Under the pieces are notes generated by a model. It saw only the letters and a program-made list of their open reading frames with translations, was not told the DNA's origin and made no database searches. Shown piece after piece: positions 27,032 through 36,644 of a DNA stretch of 64,000 nucleotides. The DNA comes from JBBDQZ01 sp040905705 (lineage in GTDB: Bacteria > Bacteroidota > Rhodothermia > Balneolales > Natronogracilivirgulaceae), in assembly GCA_040905705.1 (NCBI GenBank), contig JBBDQZ010000029.1:248001-312000 (forward strand), read 5' to 3'. Position numbers and translations under genes: made by a program. Every line of letters starts with the position of its first letter. Position 1 is the stretch's first letter.

Positions 27032-27070
27032 AAAAGCGTCGTTAATAAAAATATTGGCGACGCTTTTTTT
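27032..27070 (+). terminator. intrinsic terminator after pnp
   Basis: AAGCGTCG pairs perfectly with CGACGCTT over a 16-base loop and runs into seven T; flanking A and T bases can lengthen the stem. It closes the rpsO-pnp transcription unit. Confidence 0.85.
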
Positions 27071-27160
27071 ACAATTATATTATCCAGTCGGTCTATGGTT
27101 ATTTCTTGTCACATATTTTAATTAAATCATTCATATTACGAAGAATTTTACGGCTAGTTC

Positions 27161-28414
27161 ATGAGTATTCCCGATCGAATAAAAAAAAGCACACTCCCCA
27201 ACGGACTTCGAATTGTCTCCGAATCTATTAAAACTGTGCGTAGTCTTTCTGTTGGTATTTGGGTAAAAACCGGCAGCCGGCATGAAAACGAGCAGGAGGC
27301 TGGAATTACACATTTCCTCGAGCATATGTTGTTTAAAGGAACCGAGAGTCGTTCGGCTTATGATATTGCTTTGAGTATGGAGGCGGTTGGGGGTTATCTG
27401 AATGCTTTTACTTCACCGGAGTTAACATGCTACTACGCCCGTTGTTTGGATACGGAACTCGATACGGCTCTGGATGTACTCACCGATATGGTATTGCACC
27501 CACAGTTTCCAGATGAAGAAATTGAGAAAGAGAAAAAGGTAGTACTTGAAGAGATGAAAATGTATCGTGACAATCCTGAGGACTATATTTTCGAAGAATT
27601 TCACAAGCAGCTTTTTCAACCTCACCCATTGGGCCGGCCTATTATTGGGTATGAATCAACAGTAAAGTCGTTTGATCGCAATGCGTTGTTTGCCTACATG
27701 CAGGAACATTATCACCCACGCAATGTAATTGTTGCCGTGGCAGGGAATGCTGCTCATGAGCGGGTCATTTCACTTGTTGAAAAATATTTTCAGCCACTCG
27801 AATCCGAGTTTAGCAGCAATAAAGATCAACCAATTACTCCTTATAAAGCAAGTAAAGTGGAATTGAGGAGACCAATCGAGCAGACTCACTTCATCTTGGG
27901 CAAGCGAGCACTCTCCGCGATCAATCCCGATAGATATAAGCTATTATTGGCCAATACCGTGCTGGGGTCGGGGATGAGTTCGCGGTTGCATCAGAATATT
28001 CGTGAAAAATATGGCTACTGTTACCATATCAACTCCTTTCTTGAAGCCTTCCATGACTGCGGATTATTTGGTATATATGCAGGAACCGATAAGGGATATA
28101 TCGACCATATGCGGGAACTGGTACGTGACGAACTGCGTAAAATGCGTGAAGAGAAAATCCCCGCCAATGAATTGGAAGAAGCCAAGTCTCAACTTAAAGG
28201 CAAGTTATTGCTTGCGCAAGAAAGTATGAGCAACCGGATGACTCGCCTCGCTAAAAGCGAAATTTTTTATGACCGTTATATTACTCTCGATGAACTGGTT
28301 GCGGAAATCGATAGTGCGGATGCCGGGCAAATACGCAATCTTTGTGAGACTTTTTTTGATGAGAATGAATTTGCAGAGACCATTTTGATGCCGGAAGAAA
28401 ACGGTTCGACATAA
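27161..28414 (+). CDS. M16 family zinc metallopeptidase (pitrilysin family)
   Basis: A 417-residue single-chain M16 peptidase with the inverted zinc motif HFLEH at residues 51-55 and the downstream metal glutamate in the EKKVVLEEMKMYRDNP helix. The second, inactive half carries the usual GSGMSSRLHQNIREKYGYCY motif. Members process peptides in the cytosol or periplasm; no signal peptide is visible, so the protein is likely cytosolic. It resembles the YmxG/PqqL-like processing protease often found beside pnp, and here follows pnp across a terminator. Confidence 0.92.
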   Translation: MSIPDRIKKSTLPNGLRIVSESIKTVRSLSVGIWVKTGSRHENEQEAGITHFLEHMLFKGTESRSAYDIALSMEAVGGYLNAFTSPELTCYYARCLDTELDTALDVLTDMVLHPQFPDEEIEKEKKVVLEEMKMYRDNPEDYIFEEFHKQLFQPHPLGRPIIGYESTVKSFDRNALFAYMQEHYHPRNVIVAVAGNAAHERVISLVEKYFQPLESEFSSNKDQPITPYKASKVELRRPIEQTHFILGKRALSAINPDRYKLLLANTVLGSGMSSRLHQNIREKYGYCYHINSFLEAFHDCGLFGIYAGTDKGYIDHMRELVRDELRKMREEKIPANELEEAKSQLKGKLLLAQESMSNRMTRLAKSEIFYDRYITLDELVAEIDSADAGQIRNLCETFFDENEFAETILMPEENGST

Positions 28415-28463
28415 TCCGCATCCTCATTTTTCAAATTAATTCTGACTGTTAACAATTTGTTTT

Positions 28464-29957
28464 ATGGTATATATCGATCACATTTCAGAGTATGCAGGCA
28501 AAGAGGTTACACTCAGAGGATGGGTCTATAATATTCGGACCAGCAAAAAATTGATATTTATTATAGTTCGTGATGGCACCGGATTATGCCAGTCGGTCAT
28601 TGCACAAGACGATGTCACAAAATCAGTCTGGGACGAGGCCTTCCTGTTGCAGCAGGAAAGTGCTGTTGAATTAACCGGCAAGGTACATATGGATGATCGT
28701 AGTACTGGTGGGTACGAATTGCATGTAAACGGGCTGAAAACCGTTTCTTTGGTTAAGGATTATCCCATCACTCCTAAAGAACATGGTGTGGAGTTTTTAA
28801 TGGAACACCGGCATTTATGGCTTCGCAGCCGGAAACAGTGGGCCGCCATGCGTATCCGGAATACGATCATCTATGCCATTCACCGTTTTTTCCAGGAGCG
28901 GGGTTTTGTACAAATGGATGCTCCAATTTTCACAGGCAATGCTGCTGAAGGTACAACTAATTTGTTTGAGACGGATTACTTCGACCGTAAAGCATATTTA
29001 ACGCAATCGGGGCAGCTATACGGGGAGGCTATGGCAATGGCACATGGTAAAATTTATACCTTTGGCCCTACATTCCGAGCTGAAAAAAGCAAGACACGCC
29101 GACATTTAACGGAGTTCTGGATGATTGAACCCGAGATGGCCTATTATGATTTGGAAATGAATATGGATCTGGCAGAGGAATTGATTGCATTTATAGTCTT
29201 CGAAGTGGTCAGAATCAATTCGTCGGAGCTTGAACTTCTGGAGCGGAATGTTGATAAATTGAAGCGGATACAAGCGCCATTTCCTCGTATAACATACACA
29301 GAAGCAGTAGAAAGGCTGAAATCAACGGAGATACAACAAAAGCTGGATCAGATGGAGTCGGATCGAAGCAAGGAGATGGATACTTTAAAAATTGAACTGC
29401 CAGCGCTGGATTCCGAGTTTGGGCATGCAAAAAAAGGCCGGAAACTTCAAATCGATAAACGAAAGGGGGAGATCCATGCACGAATGCAACAAATTGAAGA
29501 GGATTTGCGAAACATTCCTGTTTGGAAAAAATCTGCACTTAAAAAAAGATGGGGAGAGGACTTCGGAGGCAGCGATGAGACCTTGCTCACTATGGACGAG
29601 TTGACACCGGTCATGGTTTACGGTTATCCAGCGGATGTGAAAGCGTTTTATATGAAAAGAGACCCTGATCATTCACAGATTGCTTTGGGAGTGGATATGC
29701 TTGCGCCGGAAGGGTATGGTGAGATTATAGGAGGGGGTCAGCGTGAAGACGATTTCGATACTCTGATGAAACGAATTAAAGAGCATAACCTGCCCGAGGA
29801 CAAATTCAAGTGGTATCTGGATTTACGCAGGTTTGGATCCGTACCACATGCTGGGTTTGGACTGGGGCTTGAGCGGACCGTAGCATGGTTGTGTGGCTTA
29901 AAACACGTGCGTGAAACGATTCCGTTTCCGCGGATGCTGGGTAGGTTGTATCCTTAA
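28464..29957 (+). CDS. asnS: asparaginyl-tRNA synthetase
   Basis: Class II synthetase charging tRNA-Asn. The N-terminal OB-fold (VTLRGWVYNIRTSKKLIFI) binds the anticodon; the catalytic core shows TGNAAEGTTNLFETDYF, GPTFRAEKSKTRRHL (motif 2) and GFGLGLERTVAWLCG (motif 3). Between about residues 290 and 345 there is an extra charged segment with coiled-coil character (QQKLDQMESDRSKEMD and following) not present in the 466-residue E. coli enzyme. The protein is 497 residues. The gene is followed by holA after 28 bp. Confidence 0.95.
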   Translation: MVYIDHISEYAGKEVTLRGWVYNIRTSKKLIFIIVRDGTGLCQSVIAQDDVTKSVWDEAFLLQQESAVELTGKVHMDDRSTGGYELHVNGLKTVSLVKDYPITPKEHGVEFLMEHRHLWLRSRKQWAAMRIRNTIIYAIHRFFQERGFVQMDAPIFTGNAAEGTTNLFETDYFDRKAYLTQSGQLYGEAMAMAHGKIYTFGPTFRAEKSKTRRHLTEFWMIEPEMAYYDLEMNMDLAEELIAFIVFEVVRINSSELELLERNVDKLKRIQAPFPRITYTEAVERLKSTEIQQKLDQMESDRSKEMDTLKIELPALDSEFGHAKKGRKLQIDKRKGEIHARMQQIEEDLRNIPVWKKSALKKRWGEDFGGSDETLLTMDELTPVMVYGYPADVKAFYMKRDPDHSQIALGVDMLAPEGYGEIIGGGQREDDFDTLMKRIKEHNLPEDKFKWYLDLRRFGSVPHAGFGLGLERTVAWLCGLKHVRETIPFPRMLGRLYP

Positions 29958-29985
29958 CGGATCGGGATTGTTATCTTCGTTTATT

Positions 29986-31137
29986 ATGGTCAAAAAAAAA
30001 TCCAGTCTGGAACACTTCAACAGCTTGCTCGGCGAACTTGGCGGACTCAATACAAAACCGGTATATGCAATTCTCAGCCCGGAAAAATTTTTTTCTGACC
30101 GACTTCAGGATGCTGCTATTGCCACTGTTCCGGAAGAAGCACGCGACTTTAATCTGGATATACTTTATGGCCTCGAGGTGAATGTGAACAAGGTGGTGGA
30201 TATCTGCCGCAGTTACCCGATGATGGCAGAGCGAAGAGTGGTAGTTGTCCGTGATTTTATGAACATGTTCGAGCCTGGAAGATTTGAGAGTCAGGACACC
30301 TCCAGAGAATCTCATTTCGGTAAATCTTTAAAAGAGGAAACTACGTCTCTTGAACCGGATGTCACATCCACAGGTCAGGAGCAGGGTGGACAAGACGACC
30401 TCGTTGCCTATCTGAAGCAACCAAACCCTGCCACTTTATTGATATTGACTAATGAAAAAGGGCCCTCTTTGCACACCCGACTGGGCAAGGCTTTAAAGAA
30501 AAGCGAAACGATTGAAGTTCAAAAATTTGACCCGGTGTCTGATGATCGGTTACCACAGTGGATTTCCGAATGGGCATCCATACAACATAATCTGCAGTTT
30601 GAAGAGACAGCTGTTCAATTATTGGGCTTTCACGTTGGAAATAATTTGCAACAATTAACCAGTGAAATCGAAAAACTGTCCAATTATCGCAAAGATAGAG
30701 AACCCATTACCGAGAAAGATGTTAGACAAGTTGTCAGGTTTTCCCGGGAGTTTACATTATTTGATTTTTCCGATGCACTGTTAGACAAGAAACGTGACAA
30801 GGCTATGTTCATTGCTGATCAAATGTTGAAAACCTCGGGTTCAGCAGCAGGTGAAGTGATCAAATTGGTTGGGTTCCTCTATGCAACATTCGGACGAATT
30901 TGGCATATACAGCATTTATCGCGCAAGGGGTTAACGCCAAATCAAATAAAGAGTGCCGTCGGAATCAACAGCTCGTATTATTATAAAAAACTGGTAAGTG
31001 CCGGCCAAAATTATCCTCTTCATACATACCCCTGGTTATTTGAGGTCTTGCTTGATGCCGATAGGGCGGTCAAAGGATTCAGCAAAGAAACACCGGAGGC
31101 TATTTTGTTGATGACTGTAAAAAAAATAACGGATTGA
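29986..31137 (+). CDS. holA: DNA polymerase III delta subunit
   Basis: The delta subunit opens the sliding clamp within the clamp loader. The protein of 383 residues from ATG 29986 (MVKKKSSLEHFNSLLGELGG) has the family layout: PVYAILSPEKFFSDRL, RSYPMMAERRVVVVRD, a central ATPase-like domain without functional Walker motifs, and a C-terminal helical collar. An open frame back to 29911 overlaps asnS but its translation is not family-like. It ends 5 bp from the convergent cfa gene. Confidence 0.88.
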   Translation: MVKKKSSLEHFNSLLGELGGLNTKPVYAILSPEKFFSDRLQDAAIATVPEEARDFNLDILYGLEVNVNKVVDICRSYPMMAERRVVVVRDFMNMFEPGRFESQDTSRESHFGKSLKEETTSLEPDVTSTGQEQGGQDDLVAYLKQPNPATLLILTNEKGPSLHTRLGKALKKSETIEVQKFDPVSDDRLPQWISEWASIQHNLQFEETAVQLLGFHVGNNLQQLTSEIEKLSNYRKDREPITEKDVRQVVRFSREFTLFDFSDALLDKKRDKAMFIADQMLKTSGSAAGEVIKLVGFLYATFGRIWHIQHLSRKGLTPNQIKSAVGINSSYYYKKLVSAGQNYPLHTYPWLFEVLLDADRAVKGFSKETPEAILLMTVKKITD

Positions 31138-31142
31138 TCAGC

Positions 31143-32258
31143 TCAATCACGAATCGACTCGTATCCTCCCGGTACGCCGCCTGGTGAAAGAACAATTTGC
31201 CAGAGATTAAGTTTTCGAGCCCGGAAAGCGCCGGCACTGCTAAGCAAATAGAAGCGCCACATTCGAAAAAAGCGTTCTCTATACCTTTCTGAAAGCCGGT
31301 TCCGGTTTTGGAATACATTTTTATGCCACTGGAGTAATGTTTTGACATAATTAATTCCAAAATTGTGCCAATCCTCCATTACAAAAAGATCCTCCCAAGA
31401 GAGTCCTAATTGACGAACGGATGGTATCATAGAATTGGGAAATATATATTTGTTAATCCAGGGATCGGTTTTGACTACAGAACGGTTACCACCGATTGTA
31501 TGGAGAAGAAAGAGTCCGTCAGGCTTCAAACACCGATGAGCAACTTTCATAAAAGTACGATAATTTTTAACTCCAACATGTTCGATCATCCCGATGGACC
31601 ATATTCTATCGAATTTTCCATGCAAATTCCTATAATCTTCAAGTCGTATTTCAATGGGCAGATTCCGACAGACCTGTTTTGCTTTTTCTGCCTGGTTTCG
31701 TGAAACGGTTATGCCGACACCCTCCACACCGTATTTTTCAGCTGCGTATTGAAGAGCTCCGCCCCACCCGCAACCGATATCCAGTACTGTCATACCCTTT
31801 TTTAATCCAAGTTTTCGAAAGGCAAGATCGAGTTTGTTCTCTTGTGCTTTATTCAATGATCGTGTGTTCTTCCAGTATCCGCAACTGTAAACCATGCGCT
31901 TGTCCAACATAATTTCATAAAGATCGTCCCCGATATCGTAATGGTGTTCACCGATCGTAAAAGCACGTGATGGCTTCTGCAGATTGGTCACAGAGGCTGC
32001 GAGAACGGTGCCGATGTCACGAAATGTACGAATGTGATGTTCCAGCTGGGCCTTATGAACACGATAGAAAAATTCATCGAGTGCCTCACAATCCCACCAT
32101 CCTTCCATATACGATTCACCCACTCCAAGTGTTCCTTCAGCAAAGATTCTGCTATAAAATTGATTGTTATGGACTTGTATATCATGTTTTCTGTTGCCGT
32201 TGATGGTTATATCTGCCCTTTCAAGCAGTTCCTTTGTTTTTTGCAGAAATTTATCCAT
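31143..32258 (-). CDS. cfa: cyclopropane-fatty-acyl-phospholipid synthase
   Basis: Cfa adds a methylene from SAM across the double bond of unsaturated phospholipid chains, protecting membranes in stationary phase or acid. The 371-residue protein has the N-terminal FYSRIFAEGTLGVGESYMEG segment and the SAM site VLDIGCGWGGALQYAAEKYG, then GVGITVSRNQAEKA, IWSIGMIEHVGVKNY and HTIGG, all conserved in Cfa and mycolic acid cyclopropane synthases. Single gene, convergent with holA. Confidence 0.93.
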   Translation of the reverse strand: MDKFLQKTKELLERADITINGNRKHDIQVHNNQFYSRIFAEGTLGVGESYMEGWWDCEALDEFFYRVHKAQLEHHIRTFRDIGTVLAASVTNLQKPSRAFTIGEHHYDIGDDLYEIMLDKRMVYSCGYWKNTRSLNKAQENKLDLAFRKLGLKKGMTVLDIGCGWGGALQYAAEKYGVEGVGITVSRNQAEKAKQVCRNLPIEIRLEDYRNLHGKFDRIWSIGMIEHVGVKNYRTFMKVAHRCLKPDGLFLLHTIGGNRSVVKTDPWINKYIFPNSMIPSVRQLGLSWEDLFVMEDWHNFGINYVKTLLQWHKNVFQNRNRLSERYRERFFRMWRFYLLSSAGAFRARKLNLWQIVLSPGGVPGGYESIRD

Positions 32259-32644
32259 AACAACTCCCGTTAATTATGAGCCGGTTACTGACAACTACCT
32301 TTCTCTATATATAATGAAACGACTTAATATGTCAAATGGTTTTCCAGGATCATAGCGTGATGAAGGCTTAAGCAAGTATTGAAGACAACAAAAAGGCCGG
32401 AATGAGACAAAAGTATACATTATTTGTGAGGGATTTTTTTTCTCGGACAAACATATATAAATCGAAAAAAAATATTTAATTTTACGTTCGCTTGTATAAA
32501 AGATATATATGGCGGTGTAATCAGACAATCATCACATCCGGATTGGTTTTAGAATAGTGTGTTGAATTGACAAATGCAGTGGTTCCAAATTACAAAAAGA
32601 GATTAAAAAGTGCTGATACCAACCTATATGAAGGGAGAATCTGA
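32259..32644. other. intergenic region between cfa and the polyamine genes
   Basis: About 390 bp of AT-rich DNA with no convincing gene on either strand. It must hold the minus-strand promoter of cfa and probably the promoter of the speH operon. Runs of A and T dominate around 32430-32500; no riboswitch or strong hairpin was recognised. Confidence 0.5.
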
Positions 32645-32776
32645 AATAATTGTATAATTCTGATCAAACGTATAAATACAGGCGACACGGTTCACGTATT
32701 GGTGGATGGTACTTACGAAAAGATGCGGCTTTTTCCCCTGGCCAGCACATATGTCCTATGCGGAACGACGAGTTGA
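32645..32776 (+). pseudogene. relic of an SNase-like (thermonuclease) gene
   Basis: Translation in frame 32654 gives LIKRINTGDTVHVLVDG followed by TYEKMRLF, closely like the core of staphylococcal-nuclease-like domains (RVIDGDTVxV..DG..EKVRL), with the GDT and the arginine of MRL intact and the first Asp of DGDT lost. The frame stops at 32774; a +1 shift then gives SYAERRVEKS, reminiscent of the next helix of that fold. No start codon or complete domain remains. It reads as a decayed fragment lying upstream of speH. Confidence 0.4.
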
Positions 32777-32852
32777 GAAAAGTTGCTGTTTTATTACACC
32801 CTGGTAACGGGTCCGGTTCCATATATTCATTTACCTATAATTGTTCAGTATA

Positions 32853-33278
32853 ATGGAAGCATTAGGAAGGCAGGTTCTGGTTGAATTTTATGATTGCAAC
32901 GCGGATGTTTTGAATGATGAATTCTTGATTGAGACTATTATGCTGGAGGGCACGAGGGCATCTGGTGCTTCCATTGTCTCTTATAAATTTCATAAATTCA
33001 GTCCTCATGGGGTCAGCGGAATGGTGGTTATCGCTGAGTCCCATGTTTCCATACACACCTGGCCGGAGTATTCATACGCCGCAGTGGACATCTTTACCTG
33101 TGGAGAAACCATTGATCCATGGATCATCCAGGAGCATCTCAAAAATTGTTTTAATTCGAATAACACTTCGGCAATGGAATTGAAACGTGGCATGTTCAAG
33201 GTTCCGGAAGGCCAGGAATTGTTGTTCAAGCCGAATAATGCTGCCCGTTTCGGCACAGACCCCACTGATGGTGGATAA
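32853..33278 (+). CDS. speH: S-adenosylmethionine decarboxylase proenzyme
   Basis: Makes decarboxylated SAM, the aminopropyl donor for spermidine. The 141-residue proenzyme from ATG 32853 (MEALGRQVLVEFYDCNADVL) has the self-cleavage site ESHVSIHTWPE; cleavage before Ser63 makes the pyruvoyl cofactor. FTCGETIDPW follows as in the class 1B (Thermotoga/Bacillus) enzymes. A TTG start four codons earlier is possible but less likely. First gene of a speH-pdaD-speE operon. Confidence 0.94.
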   Translation: MEALGRQVLVEFYDCNADVLNDEFLIETIMLEGTRASGASIVSYKFHKFSPHGVSGMVVIAESHVSIHTWPEYSYAAVDIFTCGETIDPWIIQEHLKNCFNSNNTSAMELKRGMFKVPEGQELLFKPNNAARFGTDPTDGG

Positions 33279-33328
33279 TGAAGTCTCAATTTTATTGCTG
33301 ATCCATGTAAACAACCAAAAACCAGAAA

Positions 33329-33829
33329 TTGCAAACAGAAATACCGATTCCAAATATTTTTTGTCTCGTAAAAGGAGCCGGCGAGGCGCGAACACTATTA
33401 AATGCGTTTGATAAAGCACTTATTGCCGCGGGTGTGGGTGATACCAACCTGTTACAGATGAGCAGTATTGTGCCACCGGGTGCCGAAGAGCAAGGTACAA
33501 TTTCACTGCCGAAGGGAGGATTGATTCCGACAGCATACGGACAGATCGCTTCTGATATACCGGGTGATGTGATCTCCGCAGCAGTTGCGGTGGCACTTCC
33601 CGAGGATCCCGCCCAGGCTGGTGTCATCATGGAATACGAGGGACGACAGCCCCTTTCCGAAGTCGAAGCCAAAGTTCATCAAATGGCTGAAGACGCTTTT
33701 GCCTATCGGCGCAGAAAACTTCGGGAAATTAAATCCATAGGGGTTGAGCACATAGTAAAGCAGTGTGGTGCTGTCTTTGCAGGCGTTATTCTGTGGTATG
33801 ATTCATTACAAAATCACTCACTCAAATAA
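33329..33829 (+). CDS. pdaD: pyruvoyl-dependent arginine decarboxylase
   Basis: Decarboxylates arginine to agmatine using a pyruvoyl group made by self-cleavage. The 166-residue protein aligns along its length with the archaeal enzyme: TLLNAFDKALIAAGVGDTN, the cleavage site QMSSIVPPGAE (between Ser45 and Ser46), LPKGGLIPTAYG, and the EYEG and VEHIV segments. The start is TTG at 33329, because the only upstream in-frame ATG is followed at once by a stop. It lies 50 bp after speH and 4 bp before speE, so agmatine is the likely entry to polyamine synthesis here. Confidence 0.92.
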   Translation: MQTEIPIPNIFCLVKGAGEARTLLNAFDKALIAAGVGDTNLLQMSSIVPPGAEEQGTISLPKGGLIPTAYGQIASDIPGDVISAAVAVALPEDPAQAGVIMEYEGRQPLSEVEAKVHQMAEDAFAYRRRKLREIKSIGVEHIVKQCGAVFAGVILWYDSLQNHSLK

Positions 33830-33833
33830 TCAT

Positions 33834-34679
33834 ATGCAATTTAATGAATTTTACAGCCAGCGTACCGGCCTGACCGTGGGTGTTGAAAAAGTGCTTTTTT
33901 CAGAAACCAGTCCATATCAAAAGGTTGAGGTGCTCGAGACCGATACCTGGGGTAAGATGATGACTATAGACGGGCTGGTGATGCTTTCTGAAAAGGATGA
34001 ATTTGTATATCACGAAATGCTTACACATGTAGCTATGTTCGCTCATCCGTATCCTCAGAGGGTGCTTATAATCGGTGGCGGGGATGGTGGTACCGCCAGG
34101 GAAGTATTACGACACCCATCGGTGAAGCATGTGGATATGGTCGAAATTGATGAAACGGTGGTGCAGGCTGCCAAACGCTTTTTACCGGAAGTGGGAGATT
34201 TTGACAATCCGAAACTTAATGTGCTGTTTGAAGATGGAGTTAAATTTGTCGAAAAGATATCGGACCCGTATGATATCGTGATTATTGATGGCTCCGACCC
34301 GGTGGGGCCAGCTGAAGACCTGTTCAGCGAGAGGTTTTATCGTCATTGTTATGATGCCCTCTCTTCGCAGGGAATTCTTACCACACAGACGGAGAGCCCC
34401 TGGGTTGCCTCATATCACCATACCATTAAGAATTTGTTCTCATTACTTGACGGAATTTTTGAGGTTTCGAATATGTACCTTGCTTTTATTCCACTCTATC
34501 CGGCAGGAATGTGGTCGATGGCATTTGCTTCCAGGGGTATCCGGCCACACGATCCAGAGGTTATGAAGCGTGTCATCAAGGGTACCAGAGAGATGAAAGG
34601 TACGTTACGGTACTATAACCCGGAAATTCATCGTGGTGCTTTTGCCCTGCCGGGATTTGTACAAAAAATACTTGATTAA
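33834..34679 (+). CDS. speE: polyamine aminopropyltransferase (spermidine synthase)
   Basis: Transfers the aminopropyl group of decarboxylated SAM to an amine. The 281-residue protein from ATG 33834 has the N-terminal beta domain, the binding motif LIIGGGDGGTAREVL, the acidic VEIDETVV, and the catalytic region IIDGSDPVGPAEDLFS with TQTESPW. Acceptor choice (putrescine, or agmatine as in Thermus) cannot be decided from sequence. The longer frame from 33765 overlaps pdaD and is not family-like. Last gene of the speH-pdaD-speE set. Confidence 0.94.
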   Translation: MQFNEFYSQRTGLTVGVEKVLFSETSPYQKVEVLETDTWGKMMTIDGLVMLSEKDEFVYHEMLTHVAMFAHPYPQRVLIIGGGDGGTAREVLRHPSVKHVDMVEIDETVVQAAKRFLPEVGDFDNPKLNVLFEDGVKFVEKISDPYDIVIIDGSDPVGPAEDLFSERFYRHCYDALSSQGILTTQTESPWVASYHHTIKNLFSLLDGIFEVSNMYLAFIPLYPAGMWSMAFASRGIRPHDPEVMKRVIKGTREMKGTLRYYNPEIHRGAFALPGFVQKILD

Positions 34680-34734
34680 TATCAGAGGTTGATATCACAG
34701 ATGAAGGTCTTGTATTGAGGCCAATTATATCCGG

Positions 34735-36609
34735 ATGAGAAGAGCACCTTCCATAAATTTGTCATCCATTATTTGTTTCATGTATCCGATGTGTCCGATA
34801 GACGGTTTTGAGAAAATTGGGAAAATGCTTGTTATTGTTATTTTCGGGATACTTTTATGGATCATTGACACGACTCATGCACATTCCGCCACAGCCGATT
34901 CATTGATATTACAGTATTATCTTGACGGAAGTCGTACCGAACCTCCGGATATATTATCAGACTCGCTTACAATGGATTTTAATTCGTATGTTTCCAAGCG
35001 GGATTCAGCTGTTACAGACAAAGGGACAAGAGATCAACACCTTTTCAAAGAGCGTATACATGAACTGCTCGGTCTTTATTTTTCTATTGAGGGATATTTT
35101 ACCGCGGAAGTAGACAGCATTTCCCGGTCCGGAGATGATAATGAACTTAATATCTACGCGACATCGGGTTGCCATTTTTCCATAGGTTCCATTGATTACC
35201 ACATTACAGACAACGATCCCGGCCTGCTGGACAACTTTACTTCGTTTTACAGAGAAGGGGATGCCTATCATAAGTTATCTCTCGAAAGAGAACTCCGCAG
35301 ATACATACGTCATTTTGAATCATTTGGATATCCACTTGTTACACTGGAAATCGTCGGTTTTGAACCCGATTCAGAATCATGCAAAGTTTCCATGGATATC
35401 GACATTACAACCGGAGAAGCCTATTATGCCGCCGGAGTATGGACCACGGGCCTCGAGCAACATGATCCTGAATATATCGAGATGGCTTCCGGCATCAGAA
35501 AAACGGACCTTATTACACCCGAGTTGTTTGACAGAGCTCGTCGCAACCTGATCAATACGGACTTTTTCCATGATGTGAGTGAAGGGGATATCATAATTCG
35601 CGATGGAGAATCACACGTTTACTTTGACGTAGAGGAGCGACGTGCCAATAATTTTGATCTGATGTTTGGGTATGCACCACGCCATGAGGATAGTTATAAC
35701 TTTGTTGGTAGTGGAAATATGCTGATCCGCAATGTGGGCTGGAGCGGAAACGCATTAAACCTTTCGTTCGAACGTCTTGAAAATTTGGTTACACGATTGG
35801 AGACAGGGTACAGCCGACAATGGATCATGGCATATCCGGCCGGTGCGGGACTGCAATTTCATTTTTTTCAACAGGACACCAGCTATCAGGTCAGAGAATT
35901 AATGTTCGACGGTACATTTTACTGGACACCCGAACGAAGAGTATCGGTACGCTTACGCCAGGAACATACATCAGCCCATTCCAGCCTCTTGAATCCAGTC
36001 GTGGCTTTGGACGGTGTTACCCGGTCTGCCGGCTTTGGATTTGATTTCGATAACACCGACAGCCGCCTGAATCCTTCTCGGGGTATGATTTTTCATCTCT
36101 ATGTTGAGTCAGGAATCCGACGTATTACTGATGCCAGAGTCGATGAATTTCAAAGCGTGGGGATAATGTTTCAACAACGCGTTAAAACATCACTAGAAAG
36201 ATTGTACAGTCCATTGAGGCGAAATGTAGTTTTATTTGCACTGCATGGAGCACTTGTGGAATCACCGGAATATACCGAGACCGATTTATTGCGTCTGGGT
36301 GGTTCACAATCTATACGCGGTTATCAGGAAGAGCAATTTCGCATAGCCAGGACAGCATGGTCGGAGATGGAGTACCGCTATTTGCTGGATGCGTATTCCC
36401 ATGCTTTTTTATTTGCAGCAGGAGGTATTTACGAACGACCTAAAATGTTAGGAAGTATAGAGGACAAAACAGTGGCATGGCTTAGGTCATGGGGATTCGG
36501 ATTCAGATACCGTACTCCTATAGGGATCATGCAGTTTACATACGCCATTTCAATGGAAGACCCATTATATAACGGCAAGGTGCATTTTAACCTTTCCGCC
36601 CGGTTTTAG
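34735..36609 (+). CDS. Omp85/BamA-TamA family outer membrane protein
   Basis: A 624-residue protein with a signal sequence (hydrophobic LVIVIFGILLWII), two to three POTRA-like repeats in the first 300 residues, and a C-terminal surface-antigen beta-barrel ending in NLSARF, whose final Phe is the outer-membrane barrel signal. The barrel has LGGSQSIRGYQEEQF, matching the conserved RGF/RGY element of Omp85 proteins. It is shorter than BamA, so more like TamA or a lineage-specific paralogue. The exact start is uncertain: ATGs also lie at residues 16, 19 and 31, and the last would place the signal peptide at the terminus. Confidence 0.8.
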   Translation: MRRAPSINLSSIICFMYPMCPIDGFEKIGKMLVIVIFGILLWIIDTTHAHSATADSLILQYYLDGSRTEPPDILSDSLTMDFNSYVSKRDSAVTDKGTRDQHLFKERIHELLGLYFSIEGYFTAEVDSISRSGDDNELNIYATSGCHFSIGSIDYHITDNDPGLLDNFTSFYREGDAYHKLSLERELRRYIRHFESFGYPLVTLEIVGFEPDSESCKVSMDIDITTGEAYYAAGVWTTGLEQHDPEYIEMASGIRKTDLITPELFDRARRNLINTDFFHDVSEGDIIIRDGESHVYFDVEERRANNFDLMFGYAPRHEDSYNFVGSGNMLIRNVGWSGNALNLSFERLENLVTRLETGYSRQWIMAYPAGAGLQFHFFQQDTSYQVRELMFDGTFYWTPERRVSVRLRQEHTSAHSSLLNPVVALDGVTRSAGFGFDFDNTDSRLNPSRGMIFHLYVESGIRRITDARVDEFQSVGIMFQQRVKTSLERLYSPLRRNVVLFALHGALVESPEYTETDLLRLGGSQSIRGYQEEQFRIARTAWSEMEYRYLLDAYSHAFLFAAGGIYERPKMLGSIEDKTVAWLRSWGFGFRYRTPIGIMQFTYAISMEDPLYNGKVHFNLSARF

Positions 36610-36644
36610 CTCAATCGCTAGCAAGGTACGAACTTATAGCCGAT

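Noticed and set aside
32650..32853. 67-codon plus-strand frame upstream of speH
   Set aside because: Its translation is not protein-like; the neighbouring frame with the SNase-like motif explains the region better.
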